Origin: JAGVPT01 sp963843065
GTDB taxonomy: Bacteria > Bacteroidota > Ignavibacteria > UBA10030 > UBA8401
NCBI GenBank assembly: GCA_963843065.1
Contig: CAWJKX010000074.1
Span: forward strand, 1 to 41,350
DNA length: 41,350 nucleotides
Reading direction: 5' to 3'
Positions 9,238 through 17,207 of the stretch are shown here, piece after piece (position 1 is the first letter of the stretch; each line of letters starts with the position of its first letter). Below the pieces are notes generated by a model that was given only the letters and a program-made list of their open reading frames with translations, ran no database searches and was not told the DNA's origin. A program made the translations under genes and the position numbers.

Positions 9238-9267
9238 GGGGGTGGAGGAGCCCAATACTCTGCCCCC
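9238..9267 (+). terminator. Stem-loop, possible terminator
   Basis: A 10-bp stem GGGGGTGGAG / CTCTGCCCCC with two wobble pairs and a 10-nt loop, 16 bases after the preceding stop codon. It is followed by an A/T-rich stretch (AAATATATTTT) rather than a clean T-run, so it may be a weak terminator or an RNA-stabilising hairpin. Confidence 0.5.
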
Positions 9268-9407
9268 AAATATATTTTAAAAATCGCTTGAAACTTTCAA
9301 AAATTAGAAGTATAATAAGCCATCAAGAAAATGCCTGCCCCAGGCATTGGTTGTGGCGAGATTCGATCCCCACCCGGAATCAATAAAATCCTAAACCATA
9401 AATCCTA

Positions 9408-9695
9408 ATGTATAAAACCAGAGATCTGTATCTGGCGGCTTATTTTGTCGCCAGCGATATACCACTAAGATCACACGTACGCGAAGGCAGCAACACCGAA
9501 TTTGCCTTCATCGAAAATAGCATGCTCGACAAAGCAGTCGAAGCATACTCCGCATTTACGGCAACGGTCAATCCGATCACCTATGCGAACGCTATCCGGA
9601 CACTCAAGTCCATCGTATTAACCAATTTATCTATTAATGGAAACACAGAACAATCACCAACAAGAAAGGGAAGTAACGTTATCGCTTGCCGATAA
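9408..9695 (+). CDS. Small protein resembling DUF5659
   Basis: 95 residues starting MYKTRDLYLAAYFVASDIPL. The pattern T-x-D-L-Y-L-A-A-x-x-x-A followed by TEFAFIEN, a Tyr-containing helix and VNPITYANAIRTLKSIV resembles the DUF5659 family, small proteins encoded next to replication genes of mobile elements. This is recalled similarity, not a search result. It overlaps the primase-helicase gene by 59 bases, so the two are probably translated together. No convincing Shine-Dalgarno precedes the ATG. Confidence 0.6.
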   Translation: MYKTRDLYLAAYFVASDIPLRSHVREGSNTEFAFIENSMLDKAVEAYSAFTATVNPITYANAIRTLKSIVLTNLSINGNTEQSPTRKGSNVIACR

Positions 9696-11595
9696 GAATT
9701 ATGACGGCGACACGGTTGTTTACACACCTCAACAAGTAAAAATCGGTTCACTCGAATCGATCCTCAAATCTCACAACTACAGCCCCATCTCCTGGCATAC
9801 CAATTACCGACTGATTGCGAATTTCAAATCAGCCACAGGTTTCTGTGTCGACAGCGACCACGGCATGACAATCGCACAGGCCCTGAAGAAACTCAAGAAC
9901 CTTGGATGGAATTATGCCTTGATTACAACCAGAAGCCACAAACCTAAAAAACATCACTTCCGTATTTTCATCCCTTTTAGCAGAACGGTCTATTCCTACA
10001 AGGTCTATCAGGCCGCAATCGCTGCCATCTGCGTAGAATTCCCGCAGTCGGACGAAAAAGTATTAGACGGCGCACGCCAGCTTTATGGCTCACCCGATAC
10101 GGCAACATACTATTCACGTTGGGACGGTAATGACTTTGATGTGGAGCCATATCTCAAGGACGGAGAATGGGATCGAACTCTACGGATTTTCGATGCGGAT
10201 AAGAAACAGGTCAACCTCACAGCAACAAAAGAAAAGGCAGTCATTTACTGCCCATTCCATGAAGATTCCAACACCTCTGCGTTTATTGAATACAGCGATA
10301 AATCAAAAAATTACTTCATTCACTGCTCAGCATGCAATCATACCTTTTGGATGATAAAAGAGCCGGTTACTATGGCGGAAAGCTGTAAAGAGTTTTATTC
10401 CATCGGGACAGGTATACACCAAATCTGTATCACTGCTGGTGAGTTTTCAATCAGTGAAATAGGAGAAAAGAAGTTCTATTCTTTAACCGGTGCGCATGAA
10501 AAAGAAGAACGGGACAAGGCGTTTGAATGGTTAATGCAAAATCACCACTTCAAGAACTTGAACCGCGTCGAGCAGATTGGCGACATGGCTGCAAAGGAAA
10601 CCTACTTTGAGGTAAGGCCGGATGAGGCAATGGTTCGAGTGCATTATGCGCCGATGAAAGTCGAAGTCGAAGATAACAAGTTTATCGAAGATTATTTGGA
10701 AAAGAACTTCGGCAAGTATAAGGATTTTATCAAACAGTATCTTGCCGTGTATTGCTACACCAATTACAAAAAGCTGCCCTTTCTTATCCTCACCGGTAAA
10801 CGCGGGGCCGGGAAGAACAGCTTTGCAGAATTGGTCGGCGAGATTTTCCAGCCGCTATCGATTGCATGGGGAGCTAAAGCCGGGCAGTTCACGCCGGAAT
10901 ACGAGAAGAAGCTTCTGTACGCGGATGAAACCGTTACGGAGGACCACAAGCAATATTTAGACCTGAAGCGTCAGAGCGGGTCGAAATATCTGCCGGTGAA
11001 CAAGAAGTTCAAGCACGAATACCAGGTAAGGAACAACGTCAACATCATCATCCTATCAAACGCGCGGTATCCAATCCAGGTAGAACGGGACGAGATTCCA
11101 AACGATGAAAAGGATAATCAGTTCTTCGTTTACAAGATGGAACGGCAATACGCTGAAATCGATGCAACCTATGCGGACAAGCTCCGTGCTCGTTTAGGGC
11201 ATTATATCCGGACTGAATTGAAAACGGTATTTGAAAAACTCGACCTGACGAAGTATCGTTACTCAATATCGGTTCCGATTACTGATTACGAGAAGGAATT
11301 ATTCGCCAGCTCGGTAACTGCGGAAGAGGATGTCATGGATACGTTTCTTCTGAAGTTGAAAGATGCGTACGACGGGGATCCTATCGGTTACACTGATTTT
11401 CTCAAGGGTGGATATGTACCTTCAGATCTTTTTGAAACTAGTATCAGCGTCATTAAGCACGACAAGAACAAGATCATAAAATTACTTCGATCCAATGGGT
11501 ATCTGACCGATGACAATGTAAAAAGACTAATGATAGGACAACGGAAATACTGTTATACGGCTTCAGCATTGCTAATGACATACCTTTCTAACTAA
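9637..11595 (+). CDS. Primase / SF3-type helicase replication protein
   Basis: 652 residues. The N-terminal part resembles an archaeo-eukaryotic-type primase: FCVDSDHG (D-x-D) around residue 70 and KKHHFRIFIPF (His/Arg motif) around residue 110. A zinc-finger-like segment follows at residues ~205-235 (CPFH ... CSACNH). The C-terminal half is a superfamily-3-like helicase: Walker A LTGKRGAGKNS (~residue 385), acidic Walker B-like LLYADET (~428), and NIIILSNARYPI (sensor-like, ~475). Such proteins open and prime the origins of phage satellites and integrated plasmids. It carries its own terminator downstream and is followed by a candidate origin. The start at ATG 9637 is within the upstream gene; a later start is possible. 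Confidence 0.8.
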   Translation: METQNNHQQEREVTLSLADKNYDGDTVVYTPQQVKIGSLESILKSHNYSPISWHTNYRLIANFKSATGFCVDSDHGMTIAQALKKLKNLGWNYALITTRSHKPKKHHFRIFIPFSRTVYSYKVYQAAIAAICVEFPQSDEKVLDGARQLYGSPDTATYYSRWDGNDFDVEPYLKDGEWDRTLRIFDADKKQVNLTATKEKAVIYCPFHEDSNTSAFIEYSDKSKNYFIHCSACNHTFWMIKEPVTMAESCKEFYSIGTGIHQICITAGEFSISEIGEKKFYSLTGAHEKEERDKAFEWLMQNHHFKNLNRVEQIGDMAAKETYFEVRPDEAMVRVHYAPMKVEVEDNKFIEDYLEKNFGKYKDFIKQYLAVYCYTNYKKLPFLILTGKRGAGKNSFAELVGEIFQPLSIAWGAKAGQFTPEYEKKLLYADETVTEDHKQYLDLKRQSGSKYLPVNKKFKHEYQVRNNVNIIILSNARYPIQVERDEIPNDEKDNQFFVYKMERQYAEIDATYADKLRARLGHYIRTELKTVFEKLDLTKYRYSISVPITDYEKELFASSVTAEEDVMDTFLLKLKDAYDGDPIGYTDFLKGGYVPSDLFETSISVIKHDKNKIIKLLRSNGYLTDDNVKRLMIGQRKYCYTASALLMTYLSN

Positions 11596-11615
11596 CGAAT
11601 AACCACTGACCATAG

Positions 11616-11650
11616 TGGCTGTTCTCGAATTGGGAACAGCCATTTTTTTT
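11616..11650 (+). terminator. Rho-independent terminator of the primase-helicase gene
   Basis: A perfect 9-bp stem TGGCTGTTC / GAACAGCCA with a 9-nt loop, then eight T residues, 20 bases past the stop codon. Confidence 0.9.
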
Positions 11651-11671
11651 GTCCCTTTTTGCTAATGTTTC

Positions 11672-11857
11672 TTGACAATTGACTATACTGACTGCATTGA
11701 CTGTTCTTTTTTAAGTTATATAGAATTATTTAGAGATAGAGATATATAGTATTGTAATATTTATATAGAATAGATTTGGAAAAACTACGGTCATTACAGC
11801 CACTACAGCCAATCGGCGATATTCCGAAGGAAATATGAACATTTTCAGTGACTGTTC
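11672..11857. other. Candidate replication origin: AT-rich segment flanked by direct repeats
   Basis: Four TTGACT-like repeats lie at 11672 (TTGACA), 11679, 11688 (CTGACT) and 11697, spaced 7-9 bases. A strongly AT-rich segment of about 80 bases follows (11703-11785), with an 11-base direct repeat TTATATAGAAT at 11716 and 11761. On the far side are two TACAGCC copies nine bases apart (11796-11811), and TGACTGTTC is present on both sides (11698-11706 and 11849-11857). Location just downstream of a primase-helicase gene and repeats flanking an AT-rich core match the known layout of phage-satellite (SaPI-type) origins. The function is inferred. Confidence 0.45.
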
Positions 11858-11962
11858 ACGGCTCGGAGATGGGCAACGGAATAGTCATTTATTACCCCGG
11901 CTCATTACACGGAGTGTGTATGTGCTTTGGGTCTTTTGTTTTAGTTACAACTGTATTATATT

Positions 11963-13060
11963 TTACGCGGCTTTTCCAGTCTTGTCCTGTGGCGTATCGA
12001 GTGCCGCCACTACTTCTTTCAAGTGGTGTTTGTTCGGGCGTGCGTAAATTTGTGTAGTCTTTAGGTCCTTATGGCCCATCAACTCCATTATAGAAAGAAT
12101 GTCCTTACCGGCCATCGCTAAGTGGGACGCAAAGGAGTGGCGAAGTTTATGCACATCGCCTTCAATGCCGAGTTTTTCCAACGCATTCTTTAACGCATGA
12201 TATGGTCTATCTGGGTGAATTTTTTCTCCATTAACTCCCACAAAAACATACTTGGAATGCTTACCCTTCATCGATTTCAAAATTTCAAGCGCACGCGCAT
12301 CCAAGGGTATTGTTCGATTTTCACCGGTCTTTGTTTCCCAGTCATCTAACGATACCACAGAAATAGATGGATTTTCAGCATCAAGATTTACGTTTTCCCA
12401 CGTCAGGTTTATCATCTCTCCCTTACGCAAGCCTGTGTGATACATAAATTCGAGAGAAGGACGCCAAAACGGATCAACTCTTTTCCAGATCTGATTTAGC
12501 TGTTCCTTGGTAAAATGATTCTCCATCCCTGGACTTGGTAACCGGAATTCTTTTACATGTTCAAATGGATTCTCTTCAATATACTTCTCCTCAATTGCTG
12601 TATTGAACAAAGATTTGCCTACACGAATAAATCCATTCATAGTTTTCTTAGCCCAAGGCTTATCTCCGTTTGAAACGTCCTCTATGAATTCTTGGATATG
12701 TGATTTCGAGATTCTCCGAATATTAGCATGACCTTCCGGGAAGTATTTTTCAAAGAAACTAACGAATCGGTTTATATAGTCTTCATATCGGACTAACGAC
12801 TTTGCGCGGATCTCGCGTTGCTTTGTCTTTATAAAGTCATCCGCTAATGAACGCAGTGACTTCACTGTTTTCGTAGGAACGTCGAGCTTATGTCTTTCGA
12901 AAAGGAGTTCGTGTTGAAGTTTTGCTCGAAGAGTTTCAGCTTCTTTGAAACTGCTCCCAGCGAATCGGCGAATTCGTTTATTGCCGATCCGATAATCAAG
13001 CTGGTAAACGGATCCGTTTTTTCTTTTGATTTTTTTTAAGTTTACTCGGTAGGACGCCAT
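11963..13060 (-). CDS. Tyrosine recombinase (integrase)
   Basis: 365 residues, minus strand, with a strong Shine-Dalgarno (TAGGAGGATATGT before ATG 13060). An N-terminal AP2-like arm-binding region (YQLDYRIGNKRIRRFAGSSF), a core-binding SAM-like domain (residues ~65-165), then the catalytic domain with the full active-site set: Arg in HTGLRKGEM, Lys/beta-hairpin region, HKLRHSFASHL (His-x-x-Arg), LMGHKDLKTTQIYA (His and the Tyr nucleophile). It starts 111 bases from the 3' end of tRNA-Ser, the usual position of an integrase next to its attachment site, so it probably catalyses integration and excision of the region to its left. Confidence 0.92.
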   Translation of the reverse strand: MASYRVNLKKIKRKNGSVYQLDYRIGNKRIRRFAGSSFKEAETLRAKLQHELLFERHKLDVPTKTVKSLRSLADDFIKTKQREIRAKSLVRYEDYINRFVSFFEKYFPEGHANIRRISKSHIQEFIEDVSNGDKPWAKKTMNGFIRVGKSLFNTAIEEKYIEENPFEHVKEFRLPSPGMENHFTKEQLNQIWKRVDPFWRPSLEFMYHTGLRKGEMINLTWENVNLDAENPSISVVSLDDWETKTGENRTIPLDARALEILKSMKGKHSKYVFVGVNGEKIHPDRPYHALKNALEKLGIEGDVHKLRHSFASHLAMAGKDILSIMELMGHKDLKTTQIYARPNKHHLKEVVAALDTPQDKTGKAA

Positions 13061-13170
13061 ACATATCCTCCTATATCCCGTTAGTTTGGAAAATAGTGGA
13101 CACTATTTGGACACATTTTATGGCGCTCAATCACTATGTTGTTGTCTACTGCGAGGTTATATCAAATTTG

Positions 13171-13253
<83 letters not shown>

Positions 13254-13413
13254 AAATTGAAGTCATCAAACGATTCTATTTGCTTACGGGCGTCCTCCAT
13301 TGGAGGATGCAATAGCCATTCTGCCAGCTCTCCAAATTGAAGTCATCAAACGATTCTATTTGCTTACGGGCGTCCTCCATTGGAGGATGCAATAGCCATT
13401 CTGCCAGCTCTCC
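13254..13413 (-). repeat. Two exact 80-bp tRNA-Ser-like tandem units
   Basis: Units 13254-13333 and 13334-13413 are identical. Read on the minus strand, each begins with the first 26 bases of the adjacent tRNA-Ser (acceptor 5' strand plus D-arm). The anticodon arm is then replaced by a 15-base perfect hairpin (TCCTCC AAT GGAGGA), followed by the variable-arm bases CGCCCGTAAG and by 29 bases unrelated to tRNA in place of the T-arm and acceptor 3' strand. They cannot form a normal tRNA. They sit head-to-tail with the real gene, in the same orientation. Confidence 0.85.
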
Positions 13414-13422
13414 TCTACTACT

Positions 13423-13453
13423 TAAATGTACAAAAGCAGCTGAGGGAAAACAA
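13423..13453 (-). promoter_or_regulatory. Possible Bacteroidota-type promoter for the tRNA-Ser array
   Basis: On the minus strand TTG (13453-13451), a 20-base spacer and TACATTTA (13430-13423) resemble the -33/-7 promoter pattern of Bacteroidota (TTTG, TAnnTTTG). The predicted start lies a few bases before the first tRNA-like unit, so transcription would run through both units into tRNA-Ser. Confidence 0.3.
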
Positions 13454-14068
13454 GCAAAACTTTGGAAGCTGGCGCAGTTACCAAGTATTGTCTTGGGGAG
13501 TTCCATCCGGATCTGAATTCTTTTGGCTGAAGGTTTCGCCGGTGTGGAGATGACGACGGTCGGATGGGGAAATCAAAATTGTGCCGCTACGCTTCTGGCG
13601 ATGCAATTTCCACTTTTACCCTCCGCGGAAAAAAACTCTCCGTTCCTAGTTCCACTCGTTCAGTGCCATTTTACGTTAATGCCGGAAAATGCACAAAACT
13701 GCTCCAAGAAAGATATTGTTCATTGCTTTACATTGACTTTAGCGTTAACGGAGATTCTGACCCAAAAATGCTTTCTATTCGCCATTATTGGTAGTTTTTT
13801 TCCGCTGTCGGGCGTTCGCCCTACGTAGCGCTGCGCCTTCGAAGTTTTCTAGAACAGAGTTGGTATCCATTTCTGTCTGGTGGGCATGACATGCAACCTG
13901 ACACTGAAGCTGCATTATTTCCATTGATATTAAACCAAAGAAAAATAGAGTTGAATAGTAACTATCTGCTTAGTACCTTAAAAGCCAGCCTTGATTTTTA
14001 ATTCGTAAGTGAAATTCATGAGACCTTGTTTTCCCCGTTTGACTTTTTAAGTATCCGCAAGCGTTCAA
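13454..14068. other. Intergenic region without a supportable gene
   Basis: Frames of 76-101 codons exist between 13523 and 13828 but overlap each other, lack ribosome sites and resemble no protein. A GGGCG-TTC-GCCC hairpin lies near 13810-13823. The final 100 bases are AT-rich and presumably hold the promoter of the next gene. The sequence may be decayed accessory DNA. Confidence 0.4.
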
Positions 14069-15532
14069 ATGAACAGTAAACCGCCCTTATTTTCCAGCCT
14101 TATTCTTGTGCTATCCGTTCTTCTTTTCGCGAGTGAAGGATTAGCGGAAGGGGGACTATCGCAAAAAAGCAAGAAGGAGGTATTGAAAGATAAACGCCTT
14201 GAACTGAAAGAACTGGATAGGATCAAGACGTCGGGAGTTCTTTCAATGTCTGAGTGGAAATACAATTATAGCTTTGGCAAACCCGAAAAGAAGGGAATAG
14301 AAATATCATCCGTCCGGTATAACTCCAACGGGAATAAAATAGAAGAAACTATCTATAATAAAAATGACGGGACGGTTTTCTCCAAGACTGCGTATCGATA
14401 CGATCTTGATGGAAACCTTATTGAGGAAGCCACGACAAAAGGGGATGCCAAGACGAAAACGATCTATCGCTATGACTCAGCCGGCAATGAGAAAGAAATG
14501 GTTTCATACAAACAGGATGGAACTGTCGACCGGAAGGGGATCTATGTATATGACGGCGATAATAACCTCGTCGAGAGTTTGGGGTATCTTTCGGATGGGC
14601 GATTATTCTCGAAAGAATTGTATGCGTACGATTCCAACGGCAACGTGATCGAACAAAAGAACAGCATTTCCCGGTACACGTATGCTTATGATGGCGACGG
14701 CAATATGATTGAAATGATAAAGTACGGGAGAGATTTTAATAACCTCGATTCAGCAGTGTATAATATTGCCGACAGGATCGCGTTTGTTTACGATAGTCTG
14801 GAGAATTTGACATCCGAGTATGTTTACAAGCCGGACAGTAGTATCAAGGCAAAGTCCACGTTTGAGTATGATAGGAACGGAAATTTAGTGGCCGAAGTAA
14901 ATTATTTATCCGATGGCCGCGTCGGCTATAGCGTCATTTATAAATACGATAACAGGGGAAATGTAGTGGAGGAGTCCGGCATTGAGAAAGACCGCCCTTT
15001 CAAAAATTTATACAAATACGACCGCAAAGGGAATAAGAAGGAATGGATTGTTTTTGACCAGGTGAACGAACCTAAGATTCTCGAAAAATACATTTACGAA
15101 AAACACTCGATGCAGATGAATGCTGAGGTTGCGGATTCAGGTGCACAAGCAGAATACATACAGCCGGATACATCGGAAGCCCATGCGTTGAACGAAGACT
15201 TTTTCCAGTTTCTTGGATGCCGCATTATCGCGTCCGACGGAGCCTATCTGGGATTGGTGTGGGCTGACACATCGCATCCTCACTCCATTGTCAATCCATG
15301 GGGACAGTATGGATTTGAAGGTTCTCCGACGAGTATATTTAATCCGAATTGTCCGTACGGCGGATTACGCGGAGTGTTCAGTCCATTCAATAAAAGTTGT
15401 CCAAGTCCGCCTTCGTTGTATCGCGAAGGTAAGTTTGTATCGTACCTGAGCGATAATACTTCTTTCAATCCCCGCGTGCCCGCCTCGCGGTTGATGACGT
15501 TTCTCATGCAGCAAGCGAAATCAAAAGAGTGA
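14069..15532 (+). CDS. Secreted YD-repeat-like protein with C-terminal Gly/Asn/Pro-rich domain
   Basis: 487 residues with a Sec signal peptide (SSLILVLSVLLFASEGLAEG). Residues ~75-345 carry about ten repeats of the type Y-x-Y-D-x-x-G-N-x-x-E ... Y-x-x-D-G (YRYDLDGNLIEE, YAYDSNGNVIEQ, YKYDNRGNVVEE), like the YD repeats of RHS proteins but without an RHS core or toxin tip. The last ~105 residues form a distinct unit: DGAYLGLVWADT, SIVNPWGQYG, SIFNPNCPYGG and PPSLYREGKFV. I recall similar SI-N-xx-G-xYG segments at the ends of other secreted proteins but cannot name the family. Periplasmic or extracellular; function unknown. Confidence 0.75.
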   Translation: MNSKPPLFSSLILVLSVLLFASEGLAEGGLSQKSKKEVLKDKRLELKELDRIKTSGVLSMSEWKYNYSFGKPEKKGIEISSVRYNSNGNKIEETIYNKNDGTVFSKTAYRYDLDGNLIEEATTKGDAKTKTIYRYDSAGNEKEMVSYKQDGTVDRKGIYVYDGDNNLVESLGYLSDGRLFSKELYAYDSNGNVIEQKNSISRYTYAYDGDGNMIEMIKYGRDFNNLDSAVYNIADRIAFVYDSLENLTSEYVYKPDSSIKAKSTFEYDRNGNLVAEVNYLSDGRVGYSVIYKYDNRGNVVEESGIEKDRPFKNLYKYDRKGNKKEWIVFDQVNEPKILEKYIYEKHSMQMNAEVADSGAQAEYIQPDTSEAHALNEDFFQFLGCRIIASDGAYLGLVWADTSHPHSIVNPWGQYGFEGSPTSIFNPNCPYGGLRGVFSPFNKSCPSPPSLYREGKFVSYLSDNTSFNPRVPASRLMTFLMQQAKSKE

Positions 15533-15755
15533 ACATGTTGTTCTTTGGGATCCGCCGCAGGTTTGCGTTCCCATCAAAAGTTTGGTATCTTTTTAATTAC
15601 AAGTTTCTTTCGGAGATCCGTCGGCATTTCGCAGAGACGATCTCCCGGGTTATTATTCAATAGTTTGCGGTATTGCGCGCATGCTCTGACGAGAGCACCG
15701 TTCGCTGCCGTTTGACTGCATGATGTTGATGTTATGATGGTGGTGAAGACACTTT
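15533..15755. other. Intergenic region upstream of gltX
   Basis: No gene. A TTTGGTATCTTTTTAATTAC stretch at 15583-15602 is promoter-like but unsupported. No T-box or riboswitch structure was recognised. Confidence 0.3.
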
Positions 15756-17207
15756 ATGAGCACGGTACGTACGCGATTTGCTCCAAGCCCGACTGGTTTT
15801 TTACATGTCGGAGGATTGCGAACAGCGTTGTATAACTATTTATTGTCGAAAAAGGAGGGCGGTGCGTTTGTTCTTCGCATCGAAGATACCGACCAATCAC
15901 GAAAAGTAGAAGGGGCAGTGCAAAACATCATCGACACTCTTGCGTGGGCGGGCATCAACTATGACGAAGGTCCGGGACGGGAAGGTGATTACGGTCCGTA
16001 CATTCAATCGCAACGGATCAATCTGTACCAGAAGTATGCAAATCAACTGGTAGAAGAACGGAAGGCATATTATTGCTTTTGTTCCCCCGAGCGGCTCAAA
16101 GAAGTACGTGAAAAACAGTCCGCCGCAAAATTGACGACGTCGTATGACCGCCACTGCCGGAATCTTCCTCAAGAAGAGGTTACGGAAAAGCTGAAACAAG
16201 GTGAACAGCATGTCATTCGGATGAAAGTTCCCCTTGAAGGTGAATTGACGTTTACCGACATCATCAGGGGCAAGTGTTACTATCGCACATAAAGTTTTGG
16301 ACGATCAGGTCATTCTCAAATCCGACGGCTATCCAACGTATCATTTAGCGGTTGTTGTCGACGATCATTTTATGAAAATCACTCATGTTATTCGCGGCGA
16401 GGAATGGCTCTCGAGCACGCCCAAGCATGTGATTTTGTTCAATCATTTTGGATGGGAAATCCCGCAGTTCGCTCATTTGCCATTGCTGCTCAACCCGGAT
16501 AAATCGAAGTTGAGCAAGCGCCAAGGCGATGTTGCAGTCGAGGATTACCGTAAAAAAGGCTATCTCAAAGAAGCCCTTGTTAACTTTGTCGCGTTTCTTG
16601 GATGGAACCCGGGGGGAGAGAGAGAACTCTTTACGCTTGAAGAGCTTTCCAAAGAATTTTCCCTCGAGCGGGTGGGCAATTCAGGCGCGGTTTTCAATAT
16701 CGAAAAACTTAATTGGCTTAATTTTGAATACCTTCGCAGGAAAACCGATGCGGAGGTACTCCAAAGCCTGAGAGACCAGTTGACGCTATCTGGGTTCGAC
16801 GGAAAGCATTTCGAGGACGCGTACTTAATGAGCGTCGTCGGCGTCATGCGGGAACGGGTAACATTCGTAAAAGATTTCGTTGAAAAAAGTCCCTATTTTT
16901 TTCAAGCCCCGCTTCAGTACGATGTCAGACGTTGTAAAGAAACGATGGAAACGGGAATCGCCGGTTCAGCTGAAAGGAGTTGGCAGGTGAGTTCTCTCGG
17001 ATTCAAAACCCAAAGAAGGAAGACTATGAAGCAGCGCTCCACGGTGTCGCTGCATCGATGAAGGTCAATAACAGCGATTTGATCCACCCATTGCGCCTGG
17101 CTGTTTCGGGGGTGGGTTCGGGACCGGGATTATTCGATATTCTTTTCATCCTCGGAAAAGAGGAGACGGTCGCGAGAATTAATTCAGCAATTGAAAGACT
17201 ACAATGA
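15756..17207 (+). CDS. gltX: Glutamyl-tRNA synthetase (three apparent frameshifts)
   Basis: Class I aminoacyl-tRNA synthetase that charges tRNA-Glu. The start MSTVRTRFAPSPTGFLHVGG contains the HIGH-like motif; KLSKRQGDV near 16515 is the KMSKS-type motif. The frame breaks three times: near 16273 (RGKCYYRT stop, where one extra base hides SVTIAHKVLDDQVILKSDG), near 16925 (the next frame reads SDVVKKRWKRESPVQLKG), and near 16980 (the last frame reads AGEFSRIQNPKKEDYEAALH and ends at 17207). Bridged length is about 483 residues, normal for the family. Since the gene is essential and all parts are well conserved, the breaks are probably sequence errors. The stop overlaps the glnS start (ATGA), showing an operon. 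Confidence 0.9.

Noticed and set aside
8750..9400. tRNA-like text (CCTCGAATCCGGG near 8770; GAGATTCGATCCCC near 9369) as tRNA fragments or the missing att site
   Set aside because: Neither folds into a tRNA arm set nor matches the 3' end of the tRNA-Ser beyond a few bases.
13254..13413. Tandem repeats as a CRISPR array
   Set aside because: The units are fully identical over 80 bases with no variable spacers, and they match the neighbouring tRNA-Ser gene.
13523..13828. Two overlapping open frames of 76 and 101 codons
   Set aside because: No ribosome binding site, unlikely composition and mutual overlap; treated as chance frames in non-coding DNA.
16250..16300. Programmed frameshift in gltX
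   Set aside because: No slippery heptamer or stimulatory structure, and the same kind of break occurs in many unrelated genes of the window.
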